DNA from: Toxorhynchites rutilus septentrionalis
Lineage: Eukaryota; Arthropoda; Insecta; Diptera; Culicidae
DNA length: 64,000 nt
Assembly: GCF_029784135.1 (NCBI RefSeq)
Contig: NC_073746.1
Span: forward strand, 254,227,994 to 254,291,993
Direction of reading: 5' to 3'
Below are positions 32,181-45,526 of this stretch, one piece after another. How positions within the stretch are numbered: position 1 is the stretch's first letter; each line of letters opens with the position of its first letter. The translations under genes were made by a program, and so were the position numbers. The notes under the pieces are model-generated. The model did not search any database. It was given only the letters and a program-made list of their open reading frames with translations, and had not been told where the DNA came from.

Positions 32181-35100
32181 ATATTATTTTTGAAAATACT
32201 GAAAATGAATGTCTTTGGAGTCGTCATCATATGACCAAAGGTCGCATGAGTGCGAAAAATTGACAACATAAATCACTGTAAGTTCTTTTTAAGTTCTATT
32301 TCTATTATTTTTGAGAAATAAAATATAACCACTGTGATTTCTTTCAAATTCTATTTCAATTTTTTTGAGGATTTTATCATCAATAACTACTGGAATTTCT
32401 CTATATATTTCTATTTACAATTCGTTGAAACTATTTCTTTTAAAGCGTGATATTATCACTACGGAATATTATTTTTGAAAATACTAAAAATGAATGTCTT
32501 TGGAGTCGTCATCATATGACCAAAGGTCGCATGAGTGCGAAAAATTGACAACATAAATCACTGTAAGTTCTTTTTAAGTTCTATTTCTATTATTTTTGAG
32601 AAATAAAATATAACCACTGTGATTTCTTTCAAATTCTATTTCAATTTTTTTGCGAAATTTATTATCAATTACTACTGGAATTTCTCTATATATTTCTATT
32701 TACAATTCGTTGAAACTATTATTTTTAACGCGTGATATTATCACTACGGAATATTATTTTTGAAAATACTAAAAATGAATGTCTTTGGAGTCGTCATCAT
32801 ATGACCAAAGGTCGCATGAGTGTGAAAAATTGACAACATAAATTACTGTAAGTTCTTTTTAAGTTCTATTTCTATTATTTTTGAGAAATAAAATATAATC
32901 ACTGTGATTTCTTTCAAATTCTATTTCAATTTTTTTGCGAAATTTATTATCAATAACTACTGGAATTTCTCTATATATTTCTATTTACAATTCGTTGAAA
33001 CTATTTCTTTTAAAGCGTGATATTATCACTACGGAATATTATTTTTGAAAATACTGAAAATGAATGTCTTTGGAGTCGTCATCATATGACCAAAGGTCGC
33101 ATGAGTGCGAAAAATTGACAACATAAATCACTGTAAGTTCTTTTTAAGTTCTATTTCTATTATTTTTGAGAAATAAAATATAACCACTGTGATTTCTTTC
33201 AAATTCTATTTCAATTTTTTTGCGAAATTTATTATCAATTACTACTGGAATTTCTCTATATATTTCTATTTACAATTCGTTGAAACTATTATTTTTAACG
33301 CGTGATATTATCACTACGGAATATTATTTTTGAAAATACTAAAAATGAATGTCTTTGGAGTCGTCATCATATGACCAAAGGTCGCATGAGTGCGAAAAAT
33401 TGACAACATAAATCACTGTAAGTTCTTTTTAAGTTCTATTTCTATTATTTTTGAGAAATAAAACATAACCACTGTGATTTCTTTCAAATTCTATTTCAAT
33501 TTTTTTGCGAAATTTATTATCAATAACTACTGGAATTTCTCTATATATTCCTATTTACTATTGAAACTATTATTTTTAACGCGTGATATTATCACTACGG
33601 AATATTAATTTTGAAAATACTAAAAATTAATGTCTTTGGAGTCGTCATCATATGACCAAAGGTCGCATGAGTGCGAAAAATTGACAACATAAATCACTGT
33701 AAGTTCTTTTTAAGTTCTATTTCTATTATTTTTGAGAAATAAAATATAACCACTGTGATTTCTTTCAAATTCTATTTCAATTTTTTTGAGGATTTTATCA
33801 TCAATAACTACTGGAATTTCTCTATATATTTCTATTTACAATTCGTTGAAACTATTATTTTTAACGCGTGATATTATCACTACGGAATATTATTTTTGAA
33901 AATACTAAAAATGAATGTCTTTGGAGTCGTCATCATATGACCAAAGGTCGCATGAGTGTGAAAAATTGACAACATAAATTACTGTAAGTTCTTTTTAAGT
34001 TCTATTTCTATTATTTTTGAGAAATAAAATATAACCACTGTGATTTCTTTCAAATTCTATTTCAATTTTTTTGAGGAATTTATCATCAATAACTACTGGA
34101 ATTTCTCTATATATTTCTATTTACAATTCGTTGAAACTATTTCTTTTAAAGCGTGATATTATCACTACGGAATATTATTTTTGAAAATACTGAAAATGAA
34201 TGTCTTTGGAGTCGTCATCATATGACCAAAGGTCGCATGAGTGCGAAAAATTGACAACATAAATCACTGTAAGTTCTTTTTAAGTTCTATTTCTATTATT
34301 TTTGAGAAATAAAATATAACCACTGTGATTTCTTTCAAATTCTATTTCAATTTTTTTGCGAAATTTATTATCAATTACTACTGGAATTTCTCTATATATT
34401 TCTATTTACAATTCGTTGAAACTATTATTTTTAACGCGTGATATTATCACTACGGAATATTATTTTTGAAAATACTAAAAATGAAAGTCTTTGGAGTCGT
34501 CATCATATGACCAAAGGTCGCATGAGTGTGAAAAATTGACAACATAAATTACTGTAAGTTCTTTTTAAGTTCTATTTCTATTATTTTTGAGAAATAAAAT
34601 ATAACCACTGTGATTTCTTTCAAATTCTATTTCAATTTTTTTGCGAAATTTATTATCAATAACTACTGGAATTTCTCTATATATTTCTATTTACAATTCG
34701 TTGAAACTATTTCTTTTAAAGCGTGATATTATCACTACGGAATATTATTTTTGAAAATACTGAAAATGAATGTCTTTGGAGTCGTCATCATATGACCAAA
34801 GGTCGCATGAGTGCGAAAAATTGACAACATAAATCACTGTAAGTTCTTTTTAAGTTCTATTTCTATTATTTTTGAGAAATAAAATATAACCACTGTGATT
34901 TCTTTCAAATTCTATTTCAATTTTTTTGCGAAATTTATTATCAATTACTACTGGAATTTCTCTATATATTTCTATTTACAATTCGTTGAAACTATTATTT
35001 TTAACGCGTGATATTATCACTACGGAATATTATTTTTGAAAATACTAAAAATGAATGTCTTTGGAGTCGTCATCATATGACCAAAGGTCGCATGAGTGCG

Positions 35101-37454
35101 AAAAATTGACAACATAAATCACTGTAAGTTCTTTTTAAGTTCTATTTCTATTATTTTTGAGAAATAAAACATAACCACTGTGATTTCTTTCAAATTCTAT
35201 TTCAATTTTTTTGCGAAATTTATTATCAATAACTACTGGAATTTCTCTATATATTTCTATTTACTATTGAAACTATTATTTTTAACGCGTGATATTATCA
35301 CTACCGAATATTATTTTTGAAAATACTAAAAATTAATGTCTTTGGAGTCGTCATCATATGACCAAAGGTCGCATGAGTGCGAAAAATTGACAACATAAAT
35401 CACTGTAAGTTCTTTTTAAGTTCTATTTCTATTATTTTTGAGAAATAAAATATAACCACTGTGATTTCTTTCAAATTCTATTTCAATTTTTTTGAGGATT
35501 TTATCATCAATAACTACTGGAATTTCTCTATATATTTCTATTTACAATTCGTTGAAACTATTATTTTTAACGCGTGATATTATCACTACGGAATATTATT
35601 TTTTAAAATACTAAAAATGAATGTCTTTGGAGTCGTCATCATATGACCAAAGGTCGCATGAGTGTGAAAAATTGACAACATAAATTACTGTAAGTTCTTT
35701 TTAAGTTCTATTTCTATTATTTTTGAGAAATAAAATATAACCACTGTGATTTCTTTCAAATTCTATTTCAATTTTTTTGCGAAATTTATTATCAATAACT
35801 ACTGGAATTTCTCTATATATTTCTATTTACAATTCGTTGAAACTATTTCTTTTAAAGCGTGATATTATCACTACGGAATGTTATTTTTGAAAATACTGAA
35901 AATGAATGTCTTTGGAGTCGTCATCATATGACCAAAGGTCGCATGAGTGCGAAAAATTGACAACATAAATCACTGTAAGTTCTTTTTAAGTTCTATTTCT
36001 ATTATTTTTGAGAAATAAAATATAACCACTGTGATTTCTTTCAAATTCTATTTCAATTTTTTTGCGAAATTTATTATCAATTACTACTGGAATTTCTCTA
36101 TATATTTCTATTTACAATTCGTTGAAACTATTATTTTTAACGCGTGATATTATCACTACGGAATATTATTTTTGAAAATACTAAAAATGAATGTCTTTGG
36201 AGTCGTCATCATATGACCAAAGGTCGCATGAGTGCGAAAAATTGACAACATAAATCACTGTAAGTTCTTTTTAAGTTCTATTTCTATTATTTTTGAGAAA
36301 TAAAACATAACCACTGTGATTTCTTTCAAATTCTATTTCAATTTTTTTGCGAAATTTATTATCAATAACTACTGGAATTTCTCTATATATTTCTATTTAC
36401 TATTGAAACTATTATTTTTAACGCGTGATATTATCACTACGGAATATTATTTTTGAAAATACTAAAAATGAATGTCTTTGGAGTCGTCATCATATGACCA
36501 AAGGTCGCATGAGTGCGAAAAATTGACAACATAAATCACTGTAAGTTCTTTTTAAGTTCTATTTCTATTATTTTTGAGAAATAAAATATTACCACTGTGA
36601 TTTCTTTCAAATTCTATTTCAATTTTTTTGAGGATTTTATTATCAACAACTACTGGAATTTCTCTATATATTTCTATTTACAATTCGTTGAAACTATTAT
36701 TTTTAACGCGTGATATTATCACTACGGAATATTATTTTTGAAAATACTAAAAATGAATGTCTTTGGAGTCGTCATCATATGACCAAAGGTCGCATGAGTG
36801 CGAAAAATTGACAACATAAATCACTGTAAGTTCTTTTTAAGTTCTATTTCTATTATTTTTGAGAAATAAAACAAACCACTGTGATTTCTTTCAAATTCTA
36901 TTTCAATTTTTTGGCGAAATTTATTATCAATAACTACTGGAATTTCTCTATATATTTCTATTTACAATTCGTTGAAACTATTTCTTTTAAAGCGTGATAT
37001 TATCACTACGGAATATTATTTTTGAAAATACTGAAAATGAATGTCTTTGGAGTCGTCATCATATGACCAAAGGTCGCATGAGTGCGAAAAATTGAGAACA
37101 TAAATCACTGTAAGTTCTTTTTAAGTTCTATTTCTATTATTTTTGAGAAATAAAATATAACCACTGTGATTTCTTTCAAATTCTATTTCAATTTTTTTGC
37201 GAAATTTATTATCAATTACTACTGGAATTTCTCTATATATTTCTATTTACAATTCGTTGAAACTATTATTTTTAACGCGTGATATTATCACTACGGAATA
37301 TTATTTTTGAAAATACTGAAAATGAATGTCTTTGGAGTCGTCATCATATGACCAAAGGTCGCATGAGTGCGAAAAATTGACAACATAAATCACTGTAAGT
37401 TCTTTTTAAGTTCTATTTCTATTATTTTTGAGAAATAAAATATAACCACTGTGA
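32181..37454. repeat. 285-bp satellite array with higher-order order
   Basis: About 18.5 head-to-tail monomers of 285 bp; the dyad starts at 32451, 32736, 33021 and 33306. Monomer classes alternate (TATTATTTTTAACGCGTG versus TATTTCTTTTAAAGCGTG), and rarer markers (TATTTACTATTGAAAC, AAATTACTG, ATTAATGTC) recur 1710 bp apart, that is, every six monomers. No gene. Confidence 0.95.
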
Positions 37455-37672
37455 GTTAGGTTCGGATTTAGAGAATGTCACTTTTTTAAAAGATAAATTT
37501 ATTAGGACACAAACTTAGCTCTACGCGATACAAATGAAAAAGAGACCGAGCCACGTTGTCGTGGCTCTTTTATAACGTTATTTGTGCTTGTTTAGCACAT
37601 TCCTATTGCTGCACATGGCTTGCACGCCATGTGCTCCGATTGGTCGCTGGTGAAGGTAATGATTTCCTAACG
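37455..37672. mobile_element. Short non-autonomous element in the satellite
   Basis: A 218-bp insert between GTGA (37451-37454) and GTGA (37673-37676) has ends GTTAGG...CCTAAC forming a short inverted repeat. It contains two strong hairpins, GAGCCACG-TTGT-CGTGGCTC and CACATGGC...GCCATGTG. It looks like a MITE; the superfamily is not clear. Confidence 0.6.
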
Positions 37673-39469
37673 GTGATTTCTTTCAAATTCTATTTCAATT
37701 TTTTTGCGAAATTTATTATCAATAACTACTGGAATTTCTCTATATATTTCTATTTACTATTGAAACTATTATTTTTAACGCGTGATATTATCACTACGGA
37801 ATATTATTTTTGAAAATACTAAAAATGAATGTCTTTGGAGTCGTCATCATATGACCAAAGGTCGCATGAGTGCGAAAAATTGACAACATAAATCACTGTA
37901 AGTTCTTTTTAAGTTCTATTTCTATTATTTTTGAGAAATAAAATATTACCACTGTGATTTCTTTCAAATTCTATTTCAATTTTTTTGAGGATTTTATTAT
38001 CAACAACTACTGGAATTTCTCTATATATTTCTATTTACAATTCGTTGAAACTATTATTTTTAACGCGTGATATTATCACTACGGAATATTATTTTTGAAA
38101 ATACTAAAAATGAATGTCTTTGGAGTCGTCATCATATGACCAAAGGTCGCATGAGTGCGAAAAATTGACAACATAAATCACTGTAAGTTCTTTTTAAGTT
38201 CTATTTCTATTATTTTTGAGAAATAAAATATAACCACTGTGATTTCTTTCAAATTCTATTTCAATTTTTTGGCGAAATTTATTATCAATAACTACTGGAA
38301 TTTCTCTATATATTTCTATTTACAATTCGTTGAAACTATTTCTTTTAAAGCGTGATAGTATCACTACGGAATATTATTTTTGAAAATACTGAAAATGAAT
38401 GTCTTTGGAGTCGTCATCATATGACCAAAGGTCGCATGAGTGCGAAAAATTGAGAACATAAATCACTGTAAGTTCTTTTTAAGTTCTATTTCTATTATTT
38501 TTGAGAAATAAAATATAACCACTGTGATTTCTTTCAAATTCTATTTAAATTTTTTTGAGGATTTTAACATCAATAACTACTGGAATTTCTCTATATATTT
38601 CTATTTACAATTCGTTGAAACTATTATTTTTAACGCGTGATATTATCACTACGGAATATTATTTTTGAAAATACTAAAAATGAATGTCTTTGGAGTCGTC
38701 ATCATATGACCAAAGGTCGCATGAGTGCGAAAAATTGACAACATAAATCACTGTAAGTTCTTTTTAAGTTCTATTTCTATTATTTTTGAGAAATAAAATA
38801 TAACCACTGTGATTTCTTTCAAATTCTATTTCAATTTTTTGGCGAAATTTATTATCAATAACTACTGGAATTTCTCTATATATTTCTATTTACAATTCGT
38901 TGAAACTATTTCTTTTAAAGCGTGATAGTATCACTACGGAATATTATTTTTGAAAATACTGAAAATGAATGTCTTTGGAGTCGTCATCATATGACCAAAG
39001 GTCGCATGAGTGCGAAAAATTGAGAACATAAATCACTGTAAGTTCTTTTTAAGTTCTATTTCTATTATTTTTGAGAAATAAAATATAACCACTGTGATTT
39101 CTTTCAAATTCTATTTCAATTTTTTGGCGAAATTTATTATCAATAACTACTGGAATTTCTCTATATATTTCTATTTACAATTCGTTGAAACTATTTCTTT
39201 TAAAGCGTGATAGTATCACTACGGAATATTATTTTTGAAAATACTGAAAATGAATGTCTTTGGAGTCGTCATCATATGACCAAAGGTCGCATGAGTGCGA
39301 AAAATTGAGAACATAAATCACTGTAAGTTCTTTTTAAGTTCTATTTCTATTATTTTTGAGAAATAAAATATTACCACTGTGATTTCTTTCAAATTCTATT
39401 TCAATTTTTTTGAGGATTTTATCATCAATAACTACTGGAATTTCTCTATATATTTCTATTGTAAGCAAG
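37673..39469. repeat. 285-bp satellite array, about six monomers
   Basis: Continues after the short element. Later monomers share TTTTTTGGCGAAATTT, GTGATAGTATCAC and ATTGAGAACATAAATC and look like recent local duplicates. It ends at CTAT, where the truncated gypsy element begins. Confidence 0.95.
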
Positions 39470-39976
39470 TCACTTTTTGGTCTTTCGGATCGAGATAATT
39501 AACTGCTACGTTTGGTGTAGCTTTCTCGACTGTGCGGCCCAAGTGCCGCACGTTTGGTTTTATTCAATTGTCTTATTTTCTATGTACCTAGCTATTTTAC
39601 ATATAATAATTTCTAGGCGTGGTCAGACGCACTCTAAAGAAAACCATGTGCGGAACATCTCTTCCGTATGCCAGAATTAATAACAAGGAAGACCGGCACC
39701 CAGCGGGGTTCTTGCACATGTGTTTACTATTCGTGGCCTTGCCGAGGCTAGCGGCAAAGCGGAAAGAAAGCAAATGTACAATCACGCTTGGTTCGCATCG
39801 AGTTACGCAACCATAAATAATAAACAGACCCTTGGCCCAGTAAAGAGGCTTGTAGTCGAACAATACTTATGCTTGCGTTGCTCGGCGTCTTCGTGGGGGA
39901 TTTATTGCCTTAGGGGCATTGAACAATTTAGAATTTTGTTTATTATCGCGCGGGTGGTCTAGTAGTCATATTACAC
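39470..39976 (-). repeat. 3' LTR of the truncated gypsy element
   Basis: 507 bp from TGTAAGCAAGTC to CATATTACA, next to CTAT at 39466-39469 on the satellite side and to the purine tract (CCTTCCCCC on the plus strand) at 39977 on the internal side. Same family as the solo LTR at 11515-11988. Confidence 0.88.
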
Positions 39977-40333
39977 CTTCCCCCTTTTGGAGATTGATGT
40001 AATGACATGGAATTAATCGTACGTATTTAACTAGGGGGTTCGTCTGACCTTACAATTATAAGTTTTTAGCTTTGTGACATTAAAATTTCCTATTTATTGA
40101 GTACTGCATTTTAATGTATAATAGGTGAAATATAATAACAGAAACTTTTTTTCTTTTTAATAATTTTGTGTATTTATTTTATTTATTATTTTGGCTGAAC
40201 CATAAAAGTAGATTAAAAAATTATAATTTCAAGTGTGATTTTATTTACAATGTTCTTGTTCATGTATTACGTGTAATAAAGTATATTTTTACATTGCTTA
40301 TGTTTTCACATTAAATGTATGACCCCTTCCTCC

Positions 40334-43146
40334 TTAGGTGAGGTGGTGCTTGTACATTATTAGTCTATTTTTATGTACAGTGTGTGTTTTCAATAATTTC
40401 TCATCCTGAATTGTTACATTAGGATGGTCTATGTTTTTGACTATAAACGGTCCATCGTATATTTTTTCCAACTTTTTTCTGTTTTCGTTCGTAAGCATAA
40501 CTAAATCATTAATATTGACCTCTATGGGGTTTGATATCTTGTTCTGTGCTTCGTTTCTTTTACTTCTAACTCTGTTTATTATTTCCTTAGCTGTGTTGGA
40601 TGCAAGATTTAATTTATATTGTAATTCTTTGTGGTATTGGTCTATATTATATATTGGTTCGATGTATGTAGCTGATTTCAAATTTTGGGGCAAGTTAGCA
40701 TTTGTACCAAAAATTAATTCGTATGGAGTATAAGCAAAGTCCGTGTGAGGTGTTGTATTGTAACAAAAAGCATAGTAAGGTAACCATTCATCCCAATCAC
40801 TATGTGCTTGGTTGACAAATTGCCTTACATACTCGTTGAGACACGATGATTGCGTTCCAAACTTCCTATGGTTTGAGGGTGATAGGGTGTGGAGAAATTA
40901 TGATGCAACTTCAGTAACGTAGACAGTTTTTCGAATAATTCATTCTTATATTCGGTTCCTTGATCAGTTTGCACTATTTTTGGAATTCCGTAAATGAGAA
41001 TAAAGTTCTCGACAAATGCTCGCGCTATAGTTGTTGCTTGTTTATCAACTATGGGTTTGATGATTACGTATTTCGATAAATTGCATTGTATTGTGAGTGC
41101 ATATCTATTTCCTGAATTTGATCTATTAAAGGGACCAATTGTGTCAATAGATACGCAGTCAAATGCCTTTTGAGGTGTTTTGATTTCCGTAAAATTTTCG
41201 TTAGTGTGTATCGTATGTTTATTCTGTTTGCATTGTATGCAGTTTTTGACGTAATGTCTAATGTCGTTTATCATATGTTTCAAGGTGTAGAGTCTACTTA
41301 GTTTCTTATATAGTCTGTTGGTTCCAATGTGTCCTCCGGTTGGAGTGTCATGATTATTTATCAGGATTTCTTTAATTTCATCTGGATTCTGTATCACACG
41401 CTTGGGTGTGTACAATATTATTTGCAAGTCTTTTAGCACATCATTACAGCTTTTCTTGAAAAGCTGTACATTGCATATTTGGAATATAATGCTTGATAAC
41501 GCTAGAGCTATCGCACTAATTCTCAATTTCTTGGCCATATTTTCTACTTGTTTCAGTACATTCCCTAGGTTTTCTTCATTATTGCTTGCAATTTTAATTC
41601 TTGTCGACATTAATTCTTTTGTACCTGATTTCTTTGTTAGTGCGCACTTAAATTCATGACTCACTTGGTTATCTATGTTCTCGCTAGCGTTTGTTCCGTT
41701 TTTCTCCAATACGCGTCCGAATTGGAGTTTTGGTAAGTTATACCATTCGTTTAATTCGACTGCTTCGTATGCTTTGAGTTGATCAGGCTCATTGCTTCCG
41801 ACAACAGTGGTTCGTTTTTCAGTTTCATTTTTATTCTCGTTCAACTTTCTGGTCATTCCTCTTGTCTGTACCGCTAAAATGTTAATTGATTTCAGCGTTT
41901 CTGAATTTATATTAACTCTTGATAGTGCATCTGCTGCAACATTCAGTTTTCCCTGTACGTATTGTACCTCAAAATTGAACTCTTCTAGGTCAAGTCTCAT
42001 TCTTGTGAGTTTTGATGACGGATTTTTCATTGAAAACAGATAAACCAATGGTCTGTGATCTGTTTTCACAGTGAATTTTCTGCCGTATAAGTATGGCCTG
42101 AAAAAAGTAATGGCCCAGTGAATTGCTGTCAATTCCTGTTCTATTGTCGATTTGTTAGCTTCTCCTTTAGTGAAAGCTTTACTGGCATACGCGATTGGTA
42201 ATTCTACTCCGTCATGGGTTTGCGCTAGGACTGCACCACATGCAGTTTTTGATGCGTCTGTTATTAGAGTAAATTCCCGAGTAAAATCAGGGAATTGTAA
42301 AATTTTTGGACTTATAAGGGCATTTTTTAATTGTTCGAACGCATTTTGGCACTCGGTGGTCCATTCGAATGTTGTGTTTTTCCGTAATTGTTTGTTTAGC
42401 GGATGGGCAATATCTGCGAAATTTTGGATAAATTGTAACGGACCGAGCGGTCTGGGGCACTTTTCTTTTTTGTTCTATCGAGAGAAACAACTGTTCTTCT
42501 CGATGTTCAACTATCAACTGATTTATTTTTCTTTTCTAATCCTCGATCCCTCTAACGCCCTATCTCAAGACCACATGCATGGTGCGTGGGAAACATTTTT
42601 ATTTATGCTCGAACATCCTATCGTGAACTTATCTCTATCGTAAAACTAGACCACACGCAAGGATGGTGCGTGGGAAATGTATGTTTATTCTTTTCTCGGT
42701 AATAAACTTGAATCTGTTATTCTGGGGTCGCTGCAAAATCTTCTGTAATAATTACAGAATGCAACAAAACGTCTTACTTCGTCTGCACTGGTGGGTGTGG
42801 GGAAATTCACTACTGCTGAATATTTTGATTTATCTGGTTGTATTCCAGATGCTGATATATTGTGCCCGAGATACGTAACATCGGGTCTGAAAAATGAGCA
42901 TTTTTGTGGATTTAATTTCAGATTGTAATTTCGCAACTGTTTGAATACTTTTTCTAGGTTACTTAAATGATGATTCACTGAGCAACCAACGACGATGATG
43001 TCATCGATGTACAAAAAGGCGCACTCTGGTGGTAAACCACTTAGTGCTATAGTCATCATCCTTTGAAAACTATTAGGTGAGATATTTAGTCCAAATGGCA
43101 GTCTGTTGAACTCATAATGGCCATTTGATGTTGAAAATGCTGTTAG
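40334..43146 (-). pseudogene. pol: gypsy pol fragment: RT, RNase H, integrase
   Basis: Read from 43146 down: partial RT with the YIDD active site (FLYIDDIIVVG, near 43010-42980), interrupted by a solo LTR (42434-42735). Then come RNase H (ITDASKTACGAVLAQ near 42255), TDHRPLVYLF and the integrase zinc region (GHIGTNRLYKKL, CIQCKQNK). The integrase Asp residues lie in CVSIDTIGPF and VQTDQGTEYK, and the Glu in HPQTIGSLERNH. A one-base deletion near 40838 shifts the frame; the rest continues to 40334. It is about 80% like the intact copy at 49787-53422 by eye and cannot make a functional polyprotein. Confidence 0.9.
42434..42735. mobile_element. Solo LTR inside gypsy pol, AAAT duplication
   Basis: 302 bp from TGTAACGGACCG to GGGTCGCTGCA, flanked by AAAT (42430-42433 and 42736-42739). 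Removing it and one AAAT gives GGATAAATCTTCTG, matching AATAAATCTTCTAT in the intact pol. It is a short relative of the hairpin LTRs at 20205 and 21869. Confidence 0.92.
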
Positions 43147-43149
43147 CTA

Positions 43150-43778
43150 TTGAAAATGCTATTGAAAATACTATTACTATTGAAACTATTATTTTTAACG
43201 CGTGATATTATCACTACGGAATATTATTTTTGAAAATACTAAAAATGAATGTCTTTGGAGTCGTCATCATATGACCAAAGGTCGCATGAGTGCGAAAAAT
43301 TGACAACATAAATCACTGTAAGTTCTTTTTAAGTTCTATTTCTATTATTTTTGAGAAATAAAATATAACCACTGTGATTTCTTTCAAATTCTATTTCAAT
43401 TTTTTTGCGAAATTTATTATCAATAACTACTGGAATTTCTCTATATATTTCTATTTACAATTCGTTGAAACTATTTCTTTTAAAGCGTGATATTATCACT
43501 ACGGAATATTATTTTTGAAAATACTAAAAATGAATGTCTTTGGAGTCGTCATCATATGACCAAAGGTCGCATGAGTGCGAAAAATTGACAACATAAATCA
43601 CTGTAAGTTCTTTTTAAGTTCTATTTCTATTATTTTTGAGAAATAAAATATTACCACTGTGATTTCTTTCAAATTCTATTTCAATTTTTTTGAGGATTTT
43701 ATCATCAATAACTAGTGGAATTTCTCTATATATTTCTATTTACAATTCGTTGAAACTTTTATTTTTAACGCGTGATAT
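43150..43778. repeat. 285-bp satellite, about two monomers
   Basis: It begins with a disturbed junction of repeated TATTGAAAATGC-like pieces next to the truncated pol, then regular monomers, and stops at GTGATAT where an LTR inserted. Confidence 0.88.
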
Positions 43779-44414
43779 TTTTCTATTACTATTAATTAAG
43801 TTATACTTTTATTCAAAAAAACTTTATTTATTTCTCGTCGCTCCACGCGGCCGTCCGCGTCGAGTGTCATACAAGAACTCTCTTAATGCTAGTTACAAAA
43901 GTCTTAAGCTAACTTAGCCAACAGTTTGTGGAGAGTTTCATTGGGAGGAGCCAAGTCGATTTCAAAGGGGAATAGCCAATCAATCGAATGCAGTGTTCGA
44001 TGTGAATGGTGTCAAGAAATAGAATTGCTTACTGCGCTCATAAGCGCGCATATCGATTTCATGAGAAATCGTAAAGTGTCACGACGACTTTGTGTACGGT
44101 CGCGTATTTAATCAGAATAGAACTGGGTTTGTTTTGGTTTCTGGTTTATTGCCTTTAGCTGCGCGCGACATGATGTAAGGGTGCATTCATATCGCCCGCG
44201 CATGTTGGCTTGTTTACATGGACGAATGTGGGAGAAAAACAATTAACGAAATAATGCAGTTGCGCTTGAGGAATGTTTCGTGGGAATCGTAAATTGAAGT
44301 GACCACGCATGAGTCATTTATTTTGAAACAATCAACTGCTTATGAGGAGAAGGATAATTTGTATATTGGGAGTTTTAAGATGGACTTTGGAACGGGGTTT
44401 GAAATCATACTACA
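43779..44414. mobile_element. Solo LTR with non-canonical end, ATAT duplication
   Basis: 636 bp between ATAT copies (43775-43778 and 44415-44418). The plus strand starts TTTTCTATTAC and ends CATACTACA, so read on the minus strand it begins TGTAGTATG but does not end CA. It is related to 56084-56777 and 63534-64000 (CCAATCAATCGAATGCAGTG, GCGCATATCGATTTCATG). The 61-75 aa frames in it are not genes. Confidence 0.75.
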
Positions 44415-45526
44415 ATATTATCACTACGGAATATTATTTTTGAAAATACTGAAAATGAATGTCTTTGGAGTCGTCATCATATGACCAAAGGTCGCATGAG
44501 TGTGAAAAATTGACAACATAAATTACTGTAAGTTCTTTTTAAGTTCTATTTCTATTATTTTTGAGAAATAAAATATAACCACTGTGATTTATTTCAAATT
44601 CTATTTCAATTTTTTTGCGAAATTTATTATTAATAACTACTGGAATTTCTCTATATATTTCTATTTACAATTCGTTGAAACTATTTCTTTTAAAGCGTGA
44701 TATTATCACTACGGAATATTATTTTTGAAAATACTAAAAATGAATGTCTTTGGAGTCGTCATCATATGACCAAAGGTCGCATGAGTGCGAAAAATTGACA
44801 ACATAAATCACTGTAAGTTCTTTTTAAGTTCTATTTCTATTATTTTTGAGAAATAAAATATAACCACTGTGATTTCTTTCAAATTCTATTTCAATTTTTT
44901 TGCGAAATTTATTATCAATAACTACTGGAATTTCTCTATATATTTCTATTTACAATTCGTTGAAACTATTTCTTTTAAAGCGTGATATTATCACTACGGA
45001 ATATTATTTTTGAAAATACTGAAAATGAATGTCTTTGGAGTCGTCATCATATGACCAAAGGTCGCATGAGTGCGAAAAATTGACAACATAAATCACTGTA
45101 AGTTCTTTTTAAGTTCTATTTCTATTATTTTTGAGAAATAAAATATAACCACTGTGATTTCTTTCAAATTCTATTTCAATTTTTTTGCGAAATTTATTAT
45201 CAATAACTACTGGAATTTCTCTATATATTTCTATTTACAATTCGTTGAAACTATTTCTTTTAAAGCGTGATATTATCACTACGGAATATTATTTTTGAAA
45301 ATACTAAAAATGAATGTCTTTGGAGTCGTCATCATATGACCAAAGGTCGCATGAGTGCGAAAAATTGACAACATAAATCACTGTAAGTTCTTTTTAAGTT
45401 CTATTTCTATTATTTTTGAGAAATAAAATATTACCACTGTGATTTCTTTCAAATTCTATTTCAATTTTTTTGAGGATTTTATCATCAATAACTACTGGAA
45501 TTTCTCTATATATTTCTATTTACAAT
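44415..45526. repeat. 285-bp satellite, about four monomers
   Basis: Regular tandem monomers in plus phase between two solo LTRs. Confidence 0.93.

Larger units (their letters stand above)
39470..43146 (-). mobile_element. 5'-truncated gypsy (412/mdg1-like) element
   Basis: The 3' LTR (39470-39976) is followed in reverse by a purine tract, 3' untranslated sequence and pol, up to the middle of RT where homology to the intact element stops at GCTGTTAGC. Satellite-like sequence then follows. There is no 5' LTR, leader, gag, protease or start of RT. A solo LTR has inserted into pol at 42434. Confidence 0.88.

Noticed and set aside
32181..37454. CRISPR-like array
   Set aside because: Units are contiguous 285-bp monomers without unique spacers in a eukaryotic context; this is satellite DNA.
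37556..37813. 85-aa hydrophobic plus-strand ORF
   Set aside because: It crosses the junction of a MITE-like insert and AT-rich satellite; hydrophobicity comes from T-rich codons.
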